IMG/VR virus record: IMGVR_UViG_3300034072_000879
Span: 1-54,889 of that record
Reading direction: 5' to 3' (one strand)
Length of the DNA: 54,889 nucleotides
Source: a virus
The notes under the pieces are model-generated. The model was not told the DNA's origin, did not search any database, and worked only from the letters and a program-made list of their open reading frames with translations. Below, one piece after another: positions 16,372 to 25,387 of this stretch (position 1 is the stretch's first letter; the number at the start of each line of letters is the position of its first letter). The translations under genes and the position numbers were made by a program.

Positions 16372-18020
16372 TGGACTTTATTAAGAGCCTTAATGAAGCC
16401 AAGCTTCATCGCCACATGAACTTCGAAGGTCTGGATATCAGCATTGAGGTTCCTGCTGACGGATTCAGAAGAGGCAAAAACAAAAAGACTGGTGAGGAAT
16501 GGGCAGTCAAAATACCAGCCCACTACGGTTATATCAAAGGAACTCATAGTCCTGATGGCGAGCATTTAGATTGCTATGTTAGAAAGAATCCAAAGAAGGA
16601 TGCCAAAGTATACGTCATGCACCAGATGACGGTTGATGGTTCCAAGTTTGATGAAGACAAAGTCATGCTGGGTTATTCTAACAAAAATGAAGCTATCAAA
16701 GCTTTCAAGAGCATGACCTTTAAACCAACTACGATGTATGGTGGTTGTACTGAATTTGACATGGAACATTTCCAGGTCATTGCTTTTAGTGCTTCTAAAA
16801 GTCACGCCATGTTGGCTCGTCAAGAAACATACGCTGATTTTAAAAAGCGAGGCTTATTGGGAAAAAACATCAAAAGCCCAATTATGGTAGCCCGTAAAGT
16901 TTCAGAAAGCCTAGCAGAAGGTCTGAGTGAAATAGCAGAATGCTTGAATCGCGGAGACGTACAAGAGTGTCTTGAATGGGGCGGCTTGGATGAAAACGCT
17001 GATGTGGAAACTGTGTTGGATCTAGGATACCAACATTATAAGGAAACTCCCCACATGCGCGATTCTGGTACACTATCTGAAGACGAGTTTCGTGATCGCG
17101 CTTTGAAATATATCATGGAGACTGATGCCCTCCTTACTGATGTAGAGGACCAGTTCTATGAAGATACTATTCAGGAAGATAACAGACTTGATGTTGATCT
17201 GTTTGATGATAATTTGGACCTCCCTGTTTGTGAGGCCAGCGTTGAAGAAAAACTATCTGAGGAGGAAGCTGTAATGGAATCCAATAATTTTGTGGTCGTC
17301 GTCCACACGCAGATCATGGAGAACATTGGTTCGGCTGTGAATCCTAGCTGGGCAACGGCAGGCACTAAAACAATTCTAGTCCAAGAAGGCTTTGCCGATT
17401 ATGGCTCAGCTCGCGCAGTCGCCGCCCAGGTATCCGCCGGGACCGTCCCTGTAACCTTGTCAGAGGGCGCATATGTTCTTGGTATCGATGTCTTACCCAT
17501 TGGTGAGTATCGTCAGTTTTATGAAGATGCCAACTCTGAACCTGCTGAAGAGATTGTTGATGAAACTACGGAGGAAGTATTCTTCCAACAGCAAATCATG
17601 GAAGCTCAGAGACTCGCAGGGGTCCGTCACGGGGCCTCTCCAGTTTCCTCTACACCTACAGTCCATGAAACAAGAGCGCGCCTAGAAGAGCTATCTAAGG
17701 GCTTTTTTGAAGCTATTCATGCTGAGACTCATGAGGAAGAAGTCAACGAGCGCATGATGAAAGGTTATAAGCTCACAGTTGGTCAGATAGCTCATGCTCT
17801 GAGGGTTGTGCGGGCAACCATCAAGAAGAATCCACAGTCCCACATCAATCAGGTCATCAAGGCGGTTTGCGCAAAGCTTTTTGGTGACCCCAAACTTGAT
17901 GGTGAAATAATCAAGCAAGCTGAATTTGAATATGGTTCTCTTGAGGAATTTGATAACGATGCCCGCTCTAAAAAGCAAGCATCTCCAAAGGTAATCACAA
18001 AGAAGATATCAGAGCGCTAA
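16371..18020 (+). CDS. Multi-domain late protein with phage inorganic-pyrophosphatase-like domain
   Basis: 549 residues from ATG 16371 (TAATG overlap); GGAGG lies 11 bases upstream. Residues about 15-165 match the InPase-like domain found in phage polyproteins: GLDISIEVPADG, then AHYGYIKGT, DGEHLDCYV and FDEDKVMLGY in the family's order. That domain's role in phages is not established. Residues about 300-385 form a second compact region (FVVVVHTQIMENIG... YVLGIDVLPIG), and the C-terminal 110 residues are helical. Multi-domain make-up in a late operon suggests a virion-associated protein. Confidence 0.55.
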   Translation: MDFIKSLNEAKLHRHMNFEGLDISIEVPADGFRRGKNKKTGEEWAVKIPAHYGYIKGTHSPDGEHLDCYVRKNPKKDAKVYVMHQMTVDGSKFDEDKVMLGYSNKNEAIKAFKSMTFKPTTMYGGCTEFDMEHFQVIAFSASKSHAMLARQETYADFKKRGLLGKNIKSPIMVARKVSESLAEGLSEIAECLNRGDVQECLEWGGLDENADVETVLDLGYQHYKETPHMRDSGTLSEDEFRDRALKYIMETDALLTDVEDQFYEDTIQEDNRLDVDLFDDNLDLPVCEASVEEKLSEEEAVMESNNFVVVVHTQIMENIGSAVNPSWATAGTKTILVQEGFADYGSARAVAAQVSAGTVPVTLSEGAYVLGIDVLPIGEYRQFYEDANSEPAEEIVDETTEEVFFQQQIMEAQRLAGVRHGASPVSSTPTVHETRARLEELSKGFFEAIHAETHEEEVNERMMKGYKLTVGQIAHALRVVRATIKKNPQSHINQVIKAVCAKLFGDPKLDGEIIKQAEFEYGSLEEFDNDARSKKQASPKVITKKISER

Positions 18021-18027
18021 TAAATAT
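18019..18027 (+). promoter_or_regulatory. Possible late-type box TAATAAATA
   Basis: TAATAAATA at the end of the preceding gene, but 93 bases from the next start with a hairpin between, so its role is doubtful. Confidence 0.25.
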
Positions 18028-18028
18028 G

Positions 18029-18052
18029 AAGCGGATGGAAACATCCGCTTCA
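18029..18052 (+). terminator. GAAA-tetraloop hairpin
   Basis: A 10-base-pair perfect stem (18029-18038 with 18043-18052) closed by GAAA. No T-run. Likely an end or stability element for the late operon. Confidence 0.55.
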
Positions 18053-18120
18053 TCCATGAGCAGTAGATCGGATATAGACTCAGATTATCCAGAACCTATA
18101 TACTAGAAAGAAAAGAGCTC

Positions 18121-18816
18121 ATGATCCCCGTTAAAAAACATTTCAATTATCACACTCTTGAACGTGTGACGCACCCAGATGGCAATAGATTTTATGTTTG
18201 TCCTGAGGGTAATCAACTATCAAGTGTTACTACCATTCTGGGGGCGACTGAGGATAAAACCGGTCTCATGGAGTGGAGAGCGTGGGTAGGTGACAAAAAG
18301 GCTGATCAAATAAGAGACGAAGCCACCGGCCTAGGTTCTCTGATGCATACCCATTTGGAAAACTGGATGATGCAGATTGAAAGGCCAAGAGGCAATAATC
18401 TAGTGAGGCAGATGGCCAGCAATATGGCCGATGTCATTATCCACCGAGGACTTGTCAACGTAAGCGAAGTTTGGGCTATGGAGGAAATGCTATATTTTCC
18501 CAAACTCTATGCGGGAACTGCTGACCTAATTGGTATTCACAATGGTGAACCTGCTATCATGGATTATAAGACTACCAACAAGATGAAGAGCAAAGACAAA
18601 ATCAATAACTATGCTTGTCAGCTATCTGCGTATGCTCTTGCTCACAATGAGCTGTTTGGAACCGAAATCAAACGGGGCGTAATCTTTATGGTAGCTAGAG
18701 ATCTTAGCTTTCAAGAATTTGTTTTTGAAGGTGAAGAGTTTACCAAAGCAACAGATGAATGGTTGGAACGTCTTGATATATTCTTCAACCAATCTGCATC
18801 TGGCGAGCCGTCTTAA
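18121..18816 (+). CDS. PD-(D/E)XK nuclease (RecB/Cas4-like exonuclease family)
   Basis: 231 residues. The nuclease core is readable: LYAGTADLIG (about 130-139, metal-binding Asp), AIMDYKTTNK (about 146-155, D-x-K) and QLSAYALAH (about 167-175, the Q-x3-Y motif of RecB-type nucleases). The N-terminal SSVTTILGAT and LGSLMHTHLE are usual in phage members. Likely a DNA exonuclease for host DNA breakdown or recombination. It converges on, and overlaps by 32 bases, the antisense gene ending at 18785. Confidence 0.75.
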   Translation: MIPVKKHFNYHTLERVTHPDGNRFYVCPEGNQLSSVTTILGATEDKTGLMEWRAWVGDKKADQIRDEATGLGSLMHTHLENWMMQIERPRGNNLVRQMASNMADVIIHRGLVNVSEVWAMEEMLYFPKLYAGTADLIGIHNGEPAIMDYKTTNKMKSKDKINNYACQLSAYALAHNELFGTEIKRGVIFMVARDLSFQEFVFEGEEFTKATDEWLERLDIFFNQSASGEPS

Positions 18817-19198
18817 TATGCTTACACAGGCGACCATGTGAGCCAGCTTGGCAATTACAGGAAGCCTTTTCGCCATCTAGGACCACGATGTAGATATCGC
18901 CTTTGCTACCTTTGATCTCAAAGGTGTTGATGGCATTATCCATGGATGGTTCTTGGTTTGGCTTCGGATCCAGGATTTCTAGTCGTTTGACTCGATCAAT
19001 TGAAATAATGCTGTCATGTTTATGACGGGCCAGTGGGTCTTCTCGATTGGTTATTTTAAAGGTTCCTGGTTGGTCCCAGGGATTACTAGGGGCAATAATC
19101 CCAACGATAGCTGGCTTTGGGAAGTTCATCCATTCAATGGAATATTGTGTCTCAACTGAGACACTGGTTCCAATGGCGGGTATCTTTGTCATGGTCAT
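18785..19198 (-). CDS. SWIM zinc-finger protein
   Basis: 137 residues. The C-terminus carries a SWIM finger, CNCQAGSHGRLCKH (C-x-C-x8-C-x-H), a zinc-binding unit used for DNA or protein contacts. The first 90 residues hold two small beta-rich segments with no recognised family. It is driven by an early-type promoter whose predicted transcript start falls at or within 1-2 bases of the ATG, so the message may be leaderless; a second ATG lies two codons later. Convergent overlap with the nuclease gene. Confidence 0.65.
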   Translation of the reverse strand: MTMTKIPAIGTSVSVETQYSIEWMNFPKPAIVGIIAPSNPWDQPGTFKITNREDPLARHKHDSIISIDRVKRLEILDPKPNQEPSMDNAINTFEIKGSKGDIYIVVLDGEKASCNCQAGSHGRLCKHIKTARQMQIG

Positions 19199-19203
19199 TC
19201 CCT

Positions 19204-19231
19204 AGTGTAACAAAAGTGGCAAGATTGTCAA
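19204..19231 (-). promoter_or_regulatory. Early-type sigma70 promoter
   Basis: On the minus strand, TTGACA (19226-19231), 16-base spacer, TACACT (19204-19209). Serves the SWIM-finger gene with almost no leader. Confidence 0.6.
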
Positions 19232-19240
19232 GCCAAACGC

Positions 19241-19248
19241 AATAAATA
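19241..19248 (+). promoter_or_regulatory. Late-type promoter box AATAAATA
   Basis: AATAAATA, 22 bases before ATG 19271, with TTGGAGG as ribosome site. Confidence 0.55.
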
Positions 19249-19270
19249 CACTATAATTGGAGGTCAGGCA

Positions 19271-19873
19271 ATGGCGGTTTATCAGATCAGTCGTATTCAG
19301 CATCGCAGAGGTACCGCCAGTGAGCTACCAGACGCGTTGGCGGACGGCGAAATTGGAATGACCACTGATACTGGGGAAATATTCTACGGCGCACCTAATC
19401 ATCCGGCGGTGTCCGGACGTCGCTCCTATCCATATCAGAATATCAAGATCATTACTGAATTAGATGTTCAACGAGGCATAAAGGGCGATGTCTACCATCA
19501 TGGTGCCCTAGCGGCCGCGGAACTGCCATCTAATATTTCTAGCGTATTTGTCTCTTGTGTTCCTCTTTTTGCCCATGGCTCTAGAGAGTTCGCAATCTAT
19601 GACTTTGGGCTCAGTGCCAATAACGGCAATTTGAAAATTTTAGGTGAGCTATCAGTATGTGTTCACCCTAGCGATCCAGATTTATCACAGATCGGAGTAG
19701 TCTTTAAATCAACACTGGGTCAACCCGATACCAGTTCAGTTGAATTCAGACTTACTCGTTTATCGAGCGAGGGAACTGACAACGGTGTTTCATGGTTGAG
19801 TTGTAAAACAGGAATTTCTTCTGATTTTACCTTGACTATAAACGGTCGTGAGTGGTCAACACCTGTGGTATAA
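19271..19873 (+). CDS. Tail protein with Mtd-like N-terminal domain
   Basis: 200 residues. The first 45 residues show the pattern of the major-tropism-determinant N-terminal unit: RIQHRRGTASELP, then LADGEIGMTTDTGEIFYG. That unit occurs at the start of phage tail fibres and fibre-associated proteins and mediates attachment to the virion. The rest is beta-rich and unassigned. Under a late promoter box; a receptor-side or fibre-linked role is likely. Confidence 0.6.
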   Translation: MAVYQISRIQHRRGTASELPDALADGEIGMTTDTGEIFYGAPNHPAVSGRRSYPYQNIKIITELDVQRGIKGDVYHHGALAAAELPSNISSVFVSCVPLFAHGSREFAIYDFGLSANNGNLKILGELSVCVHPSDPDLSQIGVVFKSTLGQPDTSSVEFRLTRLSSEGTDNGVSWLSCKTGISSDFTLTINGREWSTPVV

Positions 19874-19892
19874 CTTCTCCTAGGGGAATAAC

Positions 19893-20345
19893 ATGAATCC
19901 GTTTCTTCTACCCAATAGTGAGCGTCTTGTTGAGTGGAGAGCATTTCGCCAAAGTCTTGAGCATCTAGAAGAGCACGAGCAGCTTGATCGTGTTGCCGAG
20001 TGGGTTGCCATGGCACCGCTTTCAACTTACGTACTAGACATTTATGACTCTGCTTCTTGGCCAGGGCCTTGGGAATTGATCAATGGCGGTGATTTTGATG
20101 ATACCGCAAAAGCATATCTAATGGAACAGACCCTAATTATGGTAGGGTGGAATCCAGAACGACTTAGACTACACTACGTTAGAAATCAAAAAGAGAGCAT
20201 GGAGACTATGGTTCTTTTGGTGGATAACAAATGGGCTCTGAATTATATCCATTCAGAGGTCCTGAATTTTGACACAGAGCGGGCAAATTGTACATACTTG
20301 GTGAGTTACCGCGTGAACCCCGAGGGTGGACACACGGAAGTCTAA
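19893..20345 (+). CDS. Late-region protein next to tail gene
   Basis: 150 residues, 19 bases after the tail gene, with a TAGGGG ribosome site. Compact and rich in Trp (PGPWELINGGDFDD, NKWALNY). It recalls a conserved small protein of T4-like phages, but I cannot name the fold with confidence. Co-transcribed with the tail protein. Confidence 0.5.
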   Translation: MNPFLLPNSERLVEWRAFRQSLEHLEEHEQLDRVAEWVAMAPLSTYVLDIYDSASWPGPWELINGGDFDDTAKAYLMEQTLIMVGWNPERLRLHYVRNQKESMETMVLLVDNKWALNYIHSEVLNFDTERANCTYLVSYRVNPEGGHTEV

Positions 20346-20397
20346 TTAGCATGGTTCTAGGTGTTCTAAATACCTGGAAAATGCTTGTTTTGACCCA

Positions 20398-20404
20398 CTA
20401 AATA
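20398..20404 (+). promoter_or_regulatory. Late-type box CTAAATA before nrdA
   Basis: CTAAATA 33 bases before ATG 20438; a second copy lies at 20366-20372. Two boxes in series before nrdA is unusual in this window. Confidence 0.45.
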
Positions 20405-20437
20405 TCTGCCCTAAAGATAAAAAGAACAAGGAAAAAC

Positions 20438-22753
20438 ATGGGCAACACACCAATTATGGTCGTCAAGCGTGACGGTCGCAGAGAGGCTTTGAACCTCGAA
20501 AAAATTCATAAGGTTGTGTTTTGGGCGTGCGAAGATCTGACTGGGGTTTCCCCATCTGAAGTTGAGTTGAGAGCTCAACTCCAGTTAGAAGATGGCGTCC
20601 GCAGCACTGATATTCATGAGCTTTTGGTAAAGAGCGCAAGTGAACTGATTAGTGAAGAAACTCCCAACTATCAGTTTGTGGCCAGTCGTCTAGCCAGCTA
20701 TCAATTGAGAAAAGAAGTCTATGGTCGATATGAACCTTGGACGGTCAAACAGGTAGTTGAGCATAATGTGGCGCTTGGTCATTATACCCAGGAACTTCTA
20801 GATAATTTCAGCGAGGACGATTGGAAAAAGATTGAGAAAATCGTCAAGCATTCTCGCGATGATCTAATAGCATATGCTGGAATGGAACAGTGGCGAGGAA
20901 AATACCTGGTAAAGGATCGTGTCACTGGCCAATTTTTTGAAACTCCACAGATTGCTCTAGTTCTGATTAGCGCTCTGGGCTTTATGTCTTATCCTGCTGA
21001 CACTCGTATGGAATACATCAAGGATTTCTACGATAGCATCAGTCAGTTTGATATCAGTCTACCGACTCCTATCATGGCCGGTCTACGAACTCCACAAAAG
21101 CAATTCAGCTCGTGCGTGACCATTTCAACTGATGACTCTCTTGATAGCTTGGCTGCCACTAACGTCAGTGTGGTAAAGTATATCAGTCAAAAGGCCGGTC
21201 TTGGTATTGACATGAGCCGTATCCGCGCATTGGGATCTAAGATTCGCAATGGTGATGCTGAGCATACTGGTCTTCTGCCATTCCTGCGTTGGATGCAGGC
21301 TGCGGTCAAGAGCTGCTCACAGGGTGGTGTTCGCGGTGGTGCTGCCACTGTTCACTTCCCACTATGGCACTTTGAATTCCCAAGCCTGGTGGTTCTCAAG
21401 AACAATAAGGGAACTGAATTCAATCGTATTCGTCAGTTGGACTATAGCTTCCTATTCAACCGCATGATGTATCAGCGTTTGGTCGAGGGTGGGGATATAA
21501 CCTTCTTTTCACCAAGAGATGTCCCAGGACTTCTTGATGCCTTTTATGCGGACCAGGACGAGTTTGATCGTCTCTATGTCAAGTATGAGAACGATCCTTC
21601 GATCCGCAAGCATTCCATGAAGGCTCTAGATGTTTTCGTTGCGTTCCTCACAGAGCGTAAGGAAACTGGTCGCATCTATCTCATGAACATCGACCACGCC
21701 AACACCCATGGTAGCTATCTACCAAAGTTGGCTCCGATTACGCAGAGCAACCTGTGCCAGGAGATCACTCTACCCACTCGTCCAATGCAGTTTCATGATG
21801 ATCCAGATGGACGAATCAGTCTTTGTACCTTGAGTGCTTTGAACTGGGGAAGGGTCAAGTCTCCACATGATTTTGAAAAGCCAGCAAAGCTGGTGGTTCG
21901 ATTCTTGGACGAAATCCTCAGCTATCAGAATTATCCAGTCAAAGCAGCAGAGCTAGCTACCAAGGAGTTAAGACCACTTGGTGTAGGCATTGTAAATCTG
22001 GCTTACTTTCTTGCTAAGAACGGCTTGAAATATGACGATGCTGCCCTTCCAATTATTGATGAATATATGGAAGGAATGGCTTACTATCTGATCAAAGCAT
22101 CAGCTGATTTGGCGGTGGAAAAGGGTGCCTGTTCGGGTGCTCATATGAGCAAATACAGCAAGGGTATTTTGCCAATTGATACCTACAAAAGCGATGTTGA
22201 TGAATTAGTTGTGCCAAAGCTTCGTATGCCTTGGGACGACCTTCGACAGCAGCTATTGGAAACAAGCATCCGCAATACAACGCTGATGGCCTTGATGCCT
22301 GCTGAAACTTCAGCTCAGCTATCAAATAGCACGAATGGTATTGAACCAGTAAGAGCTTTGGTTTCTGAAAAAGTTTCCAAGCATGGTATTCTCAAGCAGG
22401 TTGTTCCTGAGATTGGCAAGCTGAAGAACAAGTATGAGCTTCTCTGGGATCAGAAGAGTCCGCGTGGCTACTTGAAGGTGTCATGTGTTTTACTCAAGTA
22501 TATTGATCAGAGCGCAAGCGTAAACACCAGCTACAACCCTGATCATTATCCTGATCGTGAGATTTCCATGAAGGAAATGATCATGGATCTTCTTACCTTT
22601 TACAAATATGGCGGGAAGAATTTGTACTATTTTAACACCTATGATGGCCAGGAGGATGCGGCAGCAATCCAAACCATTGAAAGTGAAAAGATGGTAGAAG
22701 ACGAAGATCTTGAGCTTCTACAGGAAGAGGATTGCGACAGTTGTAAACTTTGA
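20438..22753 (+). CDS. nrdA: Ribonucleotide reductase class Ia, large subunit
   Basis: Reduces ribonucleoside diphosphates to deoxy forms with NrdB. An N-terminal ATP-cone begins VVKRDGRREALNLEKIHK (about 7-24), the allosteric activity site. Catalytic region: FSSCVTISTDDS (active-site Cys, about 225-236), LGIDMSRIRALGS, SNLCQEITLPT (about 443-453, Asn, Cys, Glu of the radical site), and NSTNGIEPVR. The tail ends DCDSCKL, the Cys pair that re-reduces the active site. At 771 residues it matches E. coli NrdA (761). nrdB and grx follow. With these three the phage can make its own dNTPs. Confidence 0.95.
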   Translation: MGNTPIMVVKRDGRREALNLEKIHKVVFWACEDLTGVSPSEVELRAQLQLEDGVRSTDIHELLVKSASELISEETPNYQFVASRLASYQLRKEVYGRYEPWTVKQVVEHNVALGHYTQELLDNFSEDDWKKIEKIVKHSRDDLIAYAGMEQWRGKYLVKDRVTGQFFETPQIALVLISALGFMSYPADTRMEYIKDFYDSISQFDISLPTPIMAGLRTPQKQFSSCVTISTDDSLDSLAATNVSVVKYISQKAGLGIDMSRIRALGSKIRNGDAEHTGLLPFLRWMQAAVKSCSQGGVRGGAATVHFPLWHFEFPSLVVLKNNKGTEFNRIRQLDYSFLFNRMMYQRLVEGGDITFFSPRDVPGLLDAFYADQDEFDRLYVKYENDPSIRKHSMKALDVFVAFLTERKETGRIYLMNIDHANTHGSYLPKLAPITQSNLCQEITLPTRPMQFHDDPDGRISLCTLSALNWGRVKSPHDFEKPAKLVVRFLDEILSYQNYPVKAAELATKELRPLGVGIVNLAYFLAKNGLKYDDAALPIIDEYMEGMAYYLIKASADLAVEKGACSGAHMSKYSKGILPIDTYKSDVDELVVPKLRMPWDDLRQQLLETSIRNTTLMALMPAETSAQLSNSTNGIEPVRALVSEKVSKHGILKQVVPEIGKLKNKYELLWDQKSPRGYLKVSCVLLKYIDQSASVNTSYNPDHYPDREISMKEMIMDLLTFYKYGGKNLYYFNTYDGQEDAAAIQTIESEKMVEDEDLELLQEEDCDSCKL

Positions 22754-22760
22754 GATTTGT

Positions 22761-22789
22761 GGGCCCATGGTTGAAAAAGCCATGGGCTC
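22761..22789 (+). terminator. Hairpin between nrdA and nrdB
   Basis: GGGCCCATGG (22761-22770) pairs with CCATGGGCTC (22780-22789), one G-T pair, around 9 bases. No T-run; probably attenuates or protects the nrd message. Confidence 0.45.
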
Positions 22790-22855
22790 ATCTGTCACAA
22801 ATAGACAAAACTGGTGAAATACAGTATTCTGACAAACATAAAAGAGAGGCAGAAA

Positions 22856-23986
22856 ATGTCCGTATTCAATCTAAATAAAGTTGATCACCTTACCGCCAAG
22901 ATGTTCTTCGACCCAAGTGGCCCGGTGGATATCCAGCGTTTCGACCAAGTCAAATATCCTGAGCTAGAGCATCTAACCAATCAGCAGTTGGGTTTCTTTT
23001 GGCGTCCTGAAGAAGTTGATCTCAATACAGATCGTGGTGACTTCGGTAAACTAACCGATCACGAAAAGCATATCTTTACCTCCAACCTCAAGCGTCAGAT
23101 CCTTTTGGATTCGGTGCAGGGTCGCTCACCAACTCAGGCCTTTGGCAATATTACATCGTTACCAGAAATGGAAACATGGGCACAGACTTGGGCGTTTATT
23201 GAAACTATCCATAGTCGTTCCTACACCCACATTATTCGTAATGTATATCCAAACCCTGGTGAGATCTTCGATTCAATGAAGGATATTCAGGAAATTGTGG
23301 ATTGCGCCAAAGACATCAGCAAGAACTATGATGAACTGATTGAAGCGTCCAAGTGGTATGAGCTGCTTGGTGTGGGAACTCACAACATCAACGGCAAGAA
23401 GATTACGGTTGATCTCTATGACCTCAAGAAAAAGCTCTGGCTCTGCCTCATGAGTGTCAATATCCTCGAGGGAGTTCGCTTCTATGTTTCGTTTGCCTGC
23501 TCATGGGCATTTGCTGAAACCAAGCGCATGGAAGGCAATGCCAAGTTGATCAAGTTCATTGCTCGTGATGAAAACCTTCACCTTGCTGGTTCTCAGAATC
23601 TACTTCGCAACATTCTCAAGCAGGATGATCCTGACTTCATCAAGATTGCTGCTGAGTGTGAAGAGCAGGCTATTGAAATGTATATGTCAGCTATTCGTCA
23701 GGAAAAAGAGTGGGCAAAATATCTGTTCAAAGATGGCAGCATCATTGGTCTCAATGAAGCACTCTTGAACGAATATGTGGACTACATTGCTGGAACTCGT
23801 ATGCGCGGTGTCGGCCTCAAGCCACCATTCACTGTTCCAGCTCGTAACCCACTACCTTGGACCAGCAGCTGGATTGCGAGCAAGAGCGTTCAGGTAGCCC
23901 CACAGGAAACTGAGATTTCCAGCTATGTGGTTGGTGGTGTCAAGCAGGACGCGCAGAACGACGACTTTAACACATTCAAGCTTTAA
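22856..23986 (+). CDS. nrdB: Ribonucleotide reductase class Ia, small (radical) subunit
   Basis: Carries the di-iron tyrosyl radical. Start ATG 22856 (MSVFNLNK), set by AGAGAGG upstream; an in-frame GTG at 22814 is unlikely. Iron ligands are readable in order: LTDHEKHIF, then FIETIHSRSYTHI (E-x2-H with the radical Tyr), and DENLHLAGSQ near residue 238. The protein is 376 residues, the same as E. coli NrdB. The C-terminal tail (DDFNTFKL) is the peptide that docks on NrdA. Confidence 0.95.
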   Translation: MSVFNLNKVDHLTAKMFFDPSGPVDIQRFDQVKYPELEHLTNQQLGFFWRPEEVDLNTDRGDFGKLTDHEKHIFTSNLKRQILLDSVQGRSPTQAFGNITSLPEMETWAQTWAFIETIHSRSYTHIIRNVYPNPGEIFDSMKDIQEIVDCAKDISKNYDELIEASKWYELLGVGTHNINGKKITVDLYDLKKKLWLCLMSVNILEGVRFYVSFACSWAFAETKRMEGNAKLIKFIARDENLHLAGSQNLLRNILKQDDPDFIKIAAECEEQAIEMYMSAIRQEKEWAKYLFKDGSIIGLNEALLNEYVDYIAGTRMRGVGLKPPFTVPARNPLPWTSSWIASKSVQVAPQETEISSYVVGGVKQDAQNDDFNTFKL

Positions 23987-23995
23987 GGAAATAAG

Positions 23996-24235
23996 ATGAC
24001 AGCTACCGTTTACAGCAAGCCCAATTGCCCATTCTGCGTTCGTGCCAAGAAGTTGCTCGACGAAAAGGGTATTGGTTACACTGAGGAAAGCGCAGTTGAT
24101 AAGCGCGATGAACTAATCGAGCGAGTCAAAGCAGCAACTGGTGCCGCTCCTCGAACAGTGCCTCAGATTTGGCTCAATGATGCCTATATTGGTGGATACA
24201 ACGAACTAGTGGAGCATTTTAAGAAAACCTCATGA
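23996..24235 (+). CDS. Glutaredoxin
   Basis: 79 residues with the redox motif CPFC at 10-13, the TVPQ cis-proline loop (about 60-63) and a C-terminal glycine pair (IGGYNEL). It is the expected electron donor for the reductase encoded just upstream. The stop overlaps the next gene by four bases (ATGA). Confidence 0.9.
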   Translation: MTATVYSKPNCPFCVRAKKLLDEKGIGYTEESAVDKRDELIERVKAATGAAPRTVPQIWLNDAYIGGYNELVEHFKKTS

Positions 24236-24753
24236 GGTCTCTTTACTCCAAAGATGAAATGCTGATAGCCGTGGCTAAGAAAAAGCCACGGCTACAGGCA
24301 CTAGTGGATAATATAGCCAATATGTCGTCCGATGACATAGCGGCCCTCAGTGAACCTCTCTGGGTCAAAGAGGCACTATCTACTCTCAAGTCTACCAACG
24401 GACTAGGTCAAAAGGCAAGAATCAATCAGATTCTTGAGAGATCTGAAACTTTAGCAGCAGAAGCTAGAGTTTTACCAACTCCAACATATGAAGTCCGGTT
24501 ATGGGATGGATCATCCGAGTTTGTAGGCACAAGCATGGAAGTTCATCACCACGGTTGGCAAATACAGGTCGACAACGGTGATACATTCATGATCATGGAT
24601 GACGATCTAGTTAGATTTGGCGATTCTGTCATAAGAGTTGATGAATGGAATCGCTATCCTCTTATGCTCAACAGTAGATTCATAGGTTATATGACATTGG
24701 AAAACTACAAAGGTTTTCACAAAGCTCTTTTGAATCAGCGTCACCAACTATAA
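24232..24753 (+). CDS. Uncharacterised protein downstream of grx
   Basis: 173 residues, translationally coupled to glutaredoxin. The N-terminal half is helical; about 80-130 is beta-rich with a triple His (MEVHHHGWQIQVDNGD). No family is recognised. Position alone suggests an accessory gene of the nrd operon. Confidence 0.55.
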   Translation: MRSLYSKDEMLIAVAKKKPRLQALVDNIANMSSDDIAALSEPLWVKEALSTLKSTNGLGQKARINQILERSETLAAEARVLPTPTYEVRLWDGSSEFVGTSMEVHHHGWQIQVDNGDTFMIMDDDLVRFGDSVIRVDEWNRYPLMLNSRFIGYMTLENYKGFHKALLNQRHQL

Positions 24754-24762
24754 TATACATGG

Positions 24763-24769
24763 ATAAATA
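24763..24769 (+). promoter_or_regulatory. ATAAATA box close to a start
   Basis: ATAAATA only 4 bases before ATG 24774, too close for a normal leader. A TATAAT at 24749-24754 is an alternative -10. The gene lacks a ribosome site, so a leaderless message is possible. Confidence 0.25.
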
Positions 24770-24773
24770 ACCA

Positions 24774-25070
24774 ATGTTAAAAGAAAAAACTCCGGACAAC
24801 ACTCAGGTAATTGCTGTAAAGCTTATAACTGGCGAAGAGATTATTGCTAGAAAACTAAGCGACGATGATAATCATCTAATTGTTAGTCGACCTCTAGCGA
24901 TGGTAATGGCTGAGAATCCTGAAAATCCTCAGCAAACTAGAGTTATGTTTACACCATGGATGGTGTCGGCTGGTAAAGAAGTCATCACTATCAAGAACGC
25001 TCATGTGGTAGCGGTTTCGCCTGCTAGGGAAGATGCTGCTGAACAATATGAACAAGCTATAATGAGCTGA
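24774..25070 (+). CDS. Small beta-rich (Sm-like) phage protein
   Basis: 98 residues starting MLKEKTPDNTQ. VIAVKLITGEEIIARKL (about 12-28) and the later strand RVMFTPWMVSAG resemble an Sm/LSm-like barrel seen in small proteins of T4-like marine phages. The role is unknown. No Shine-Dalgarno sequence is visible. Confidence 0.5.
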   Translation: MLKEKTPDNTQVIAVKLITGEEIIARKLSDDDNHLIVSRPLAMVMAENPENPQQTRVMFTPWMVSAGKEVITIKNAHVVAVSPAREDAAEQYEQAIMS

Positions 25071-25072
25071 CT

Positions 25073-25387
25073 ATGGGACTTATCAGCAGAGTAAAACTAG
25101 CATTACAGGTTTTGATGGCACCTAATGACTTAGAAAAAGTCACAAAAGGAAGTCCTATATTTTATGATCCTGTAAGTCAGAGACTGCTGATTACTGGAGA
25201 TTTCCAGATACACGCAACTGGTAACTTGATTTTAAGTTCCGATCAACATCTGGTTATCAACAGTGGAAATGATGGGATAGATTATACCCACCAGGTTCAT
25301 CTGAATCCACCTTTGGAGAGAGAAAATGACATCCAATTTACTCAACCGAGAAGCATTGGAAAACGGGCTCTACAATCCCCCGATTGA
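25073..25387 (+). CDS. Beta-repeat protein, possible spike or baseplate accessory
   Basis: 104 residues. The centre (FQIHATGNLILSSDQH, then LVINSG) has the short alternating repeats of beta-helical spike-type proteins. It overlaps the next gene by 62 bases and lies two genes before the PAAR tip. A baseplate-spike role fits but is inferred. Confidence 0.5.
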   Translation: MGLISRVKLALQVLMAPNDLEKVTKGSPIFYDPVSQRLLITGDFQIHATGNLILSSDQHLVINSGNDGIDYTHQVHLNPPLERENDIQFTQPRSIGKRALQSPD

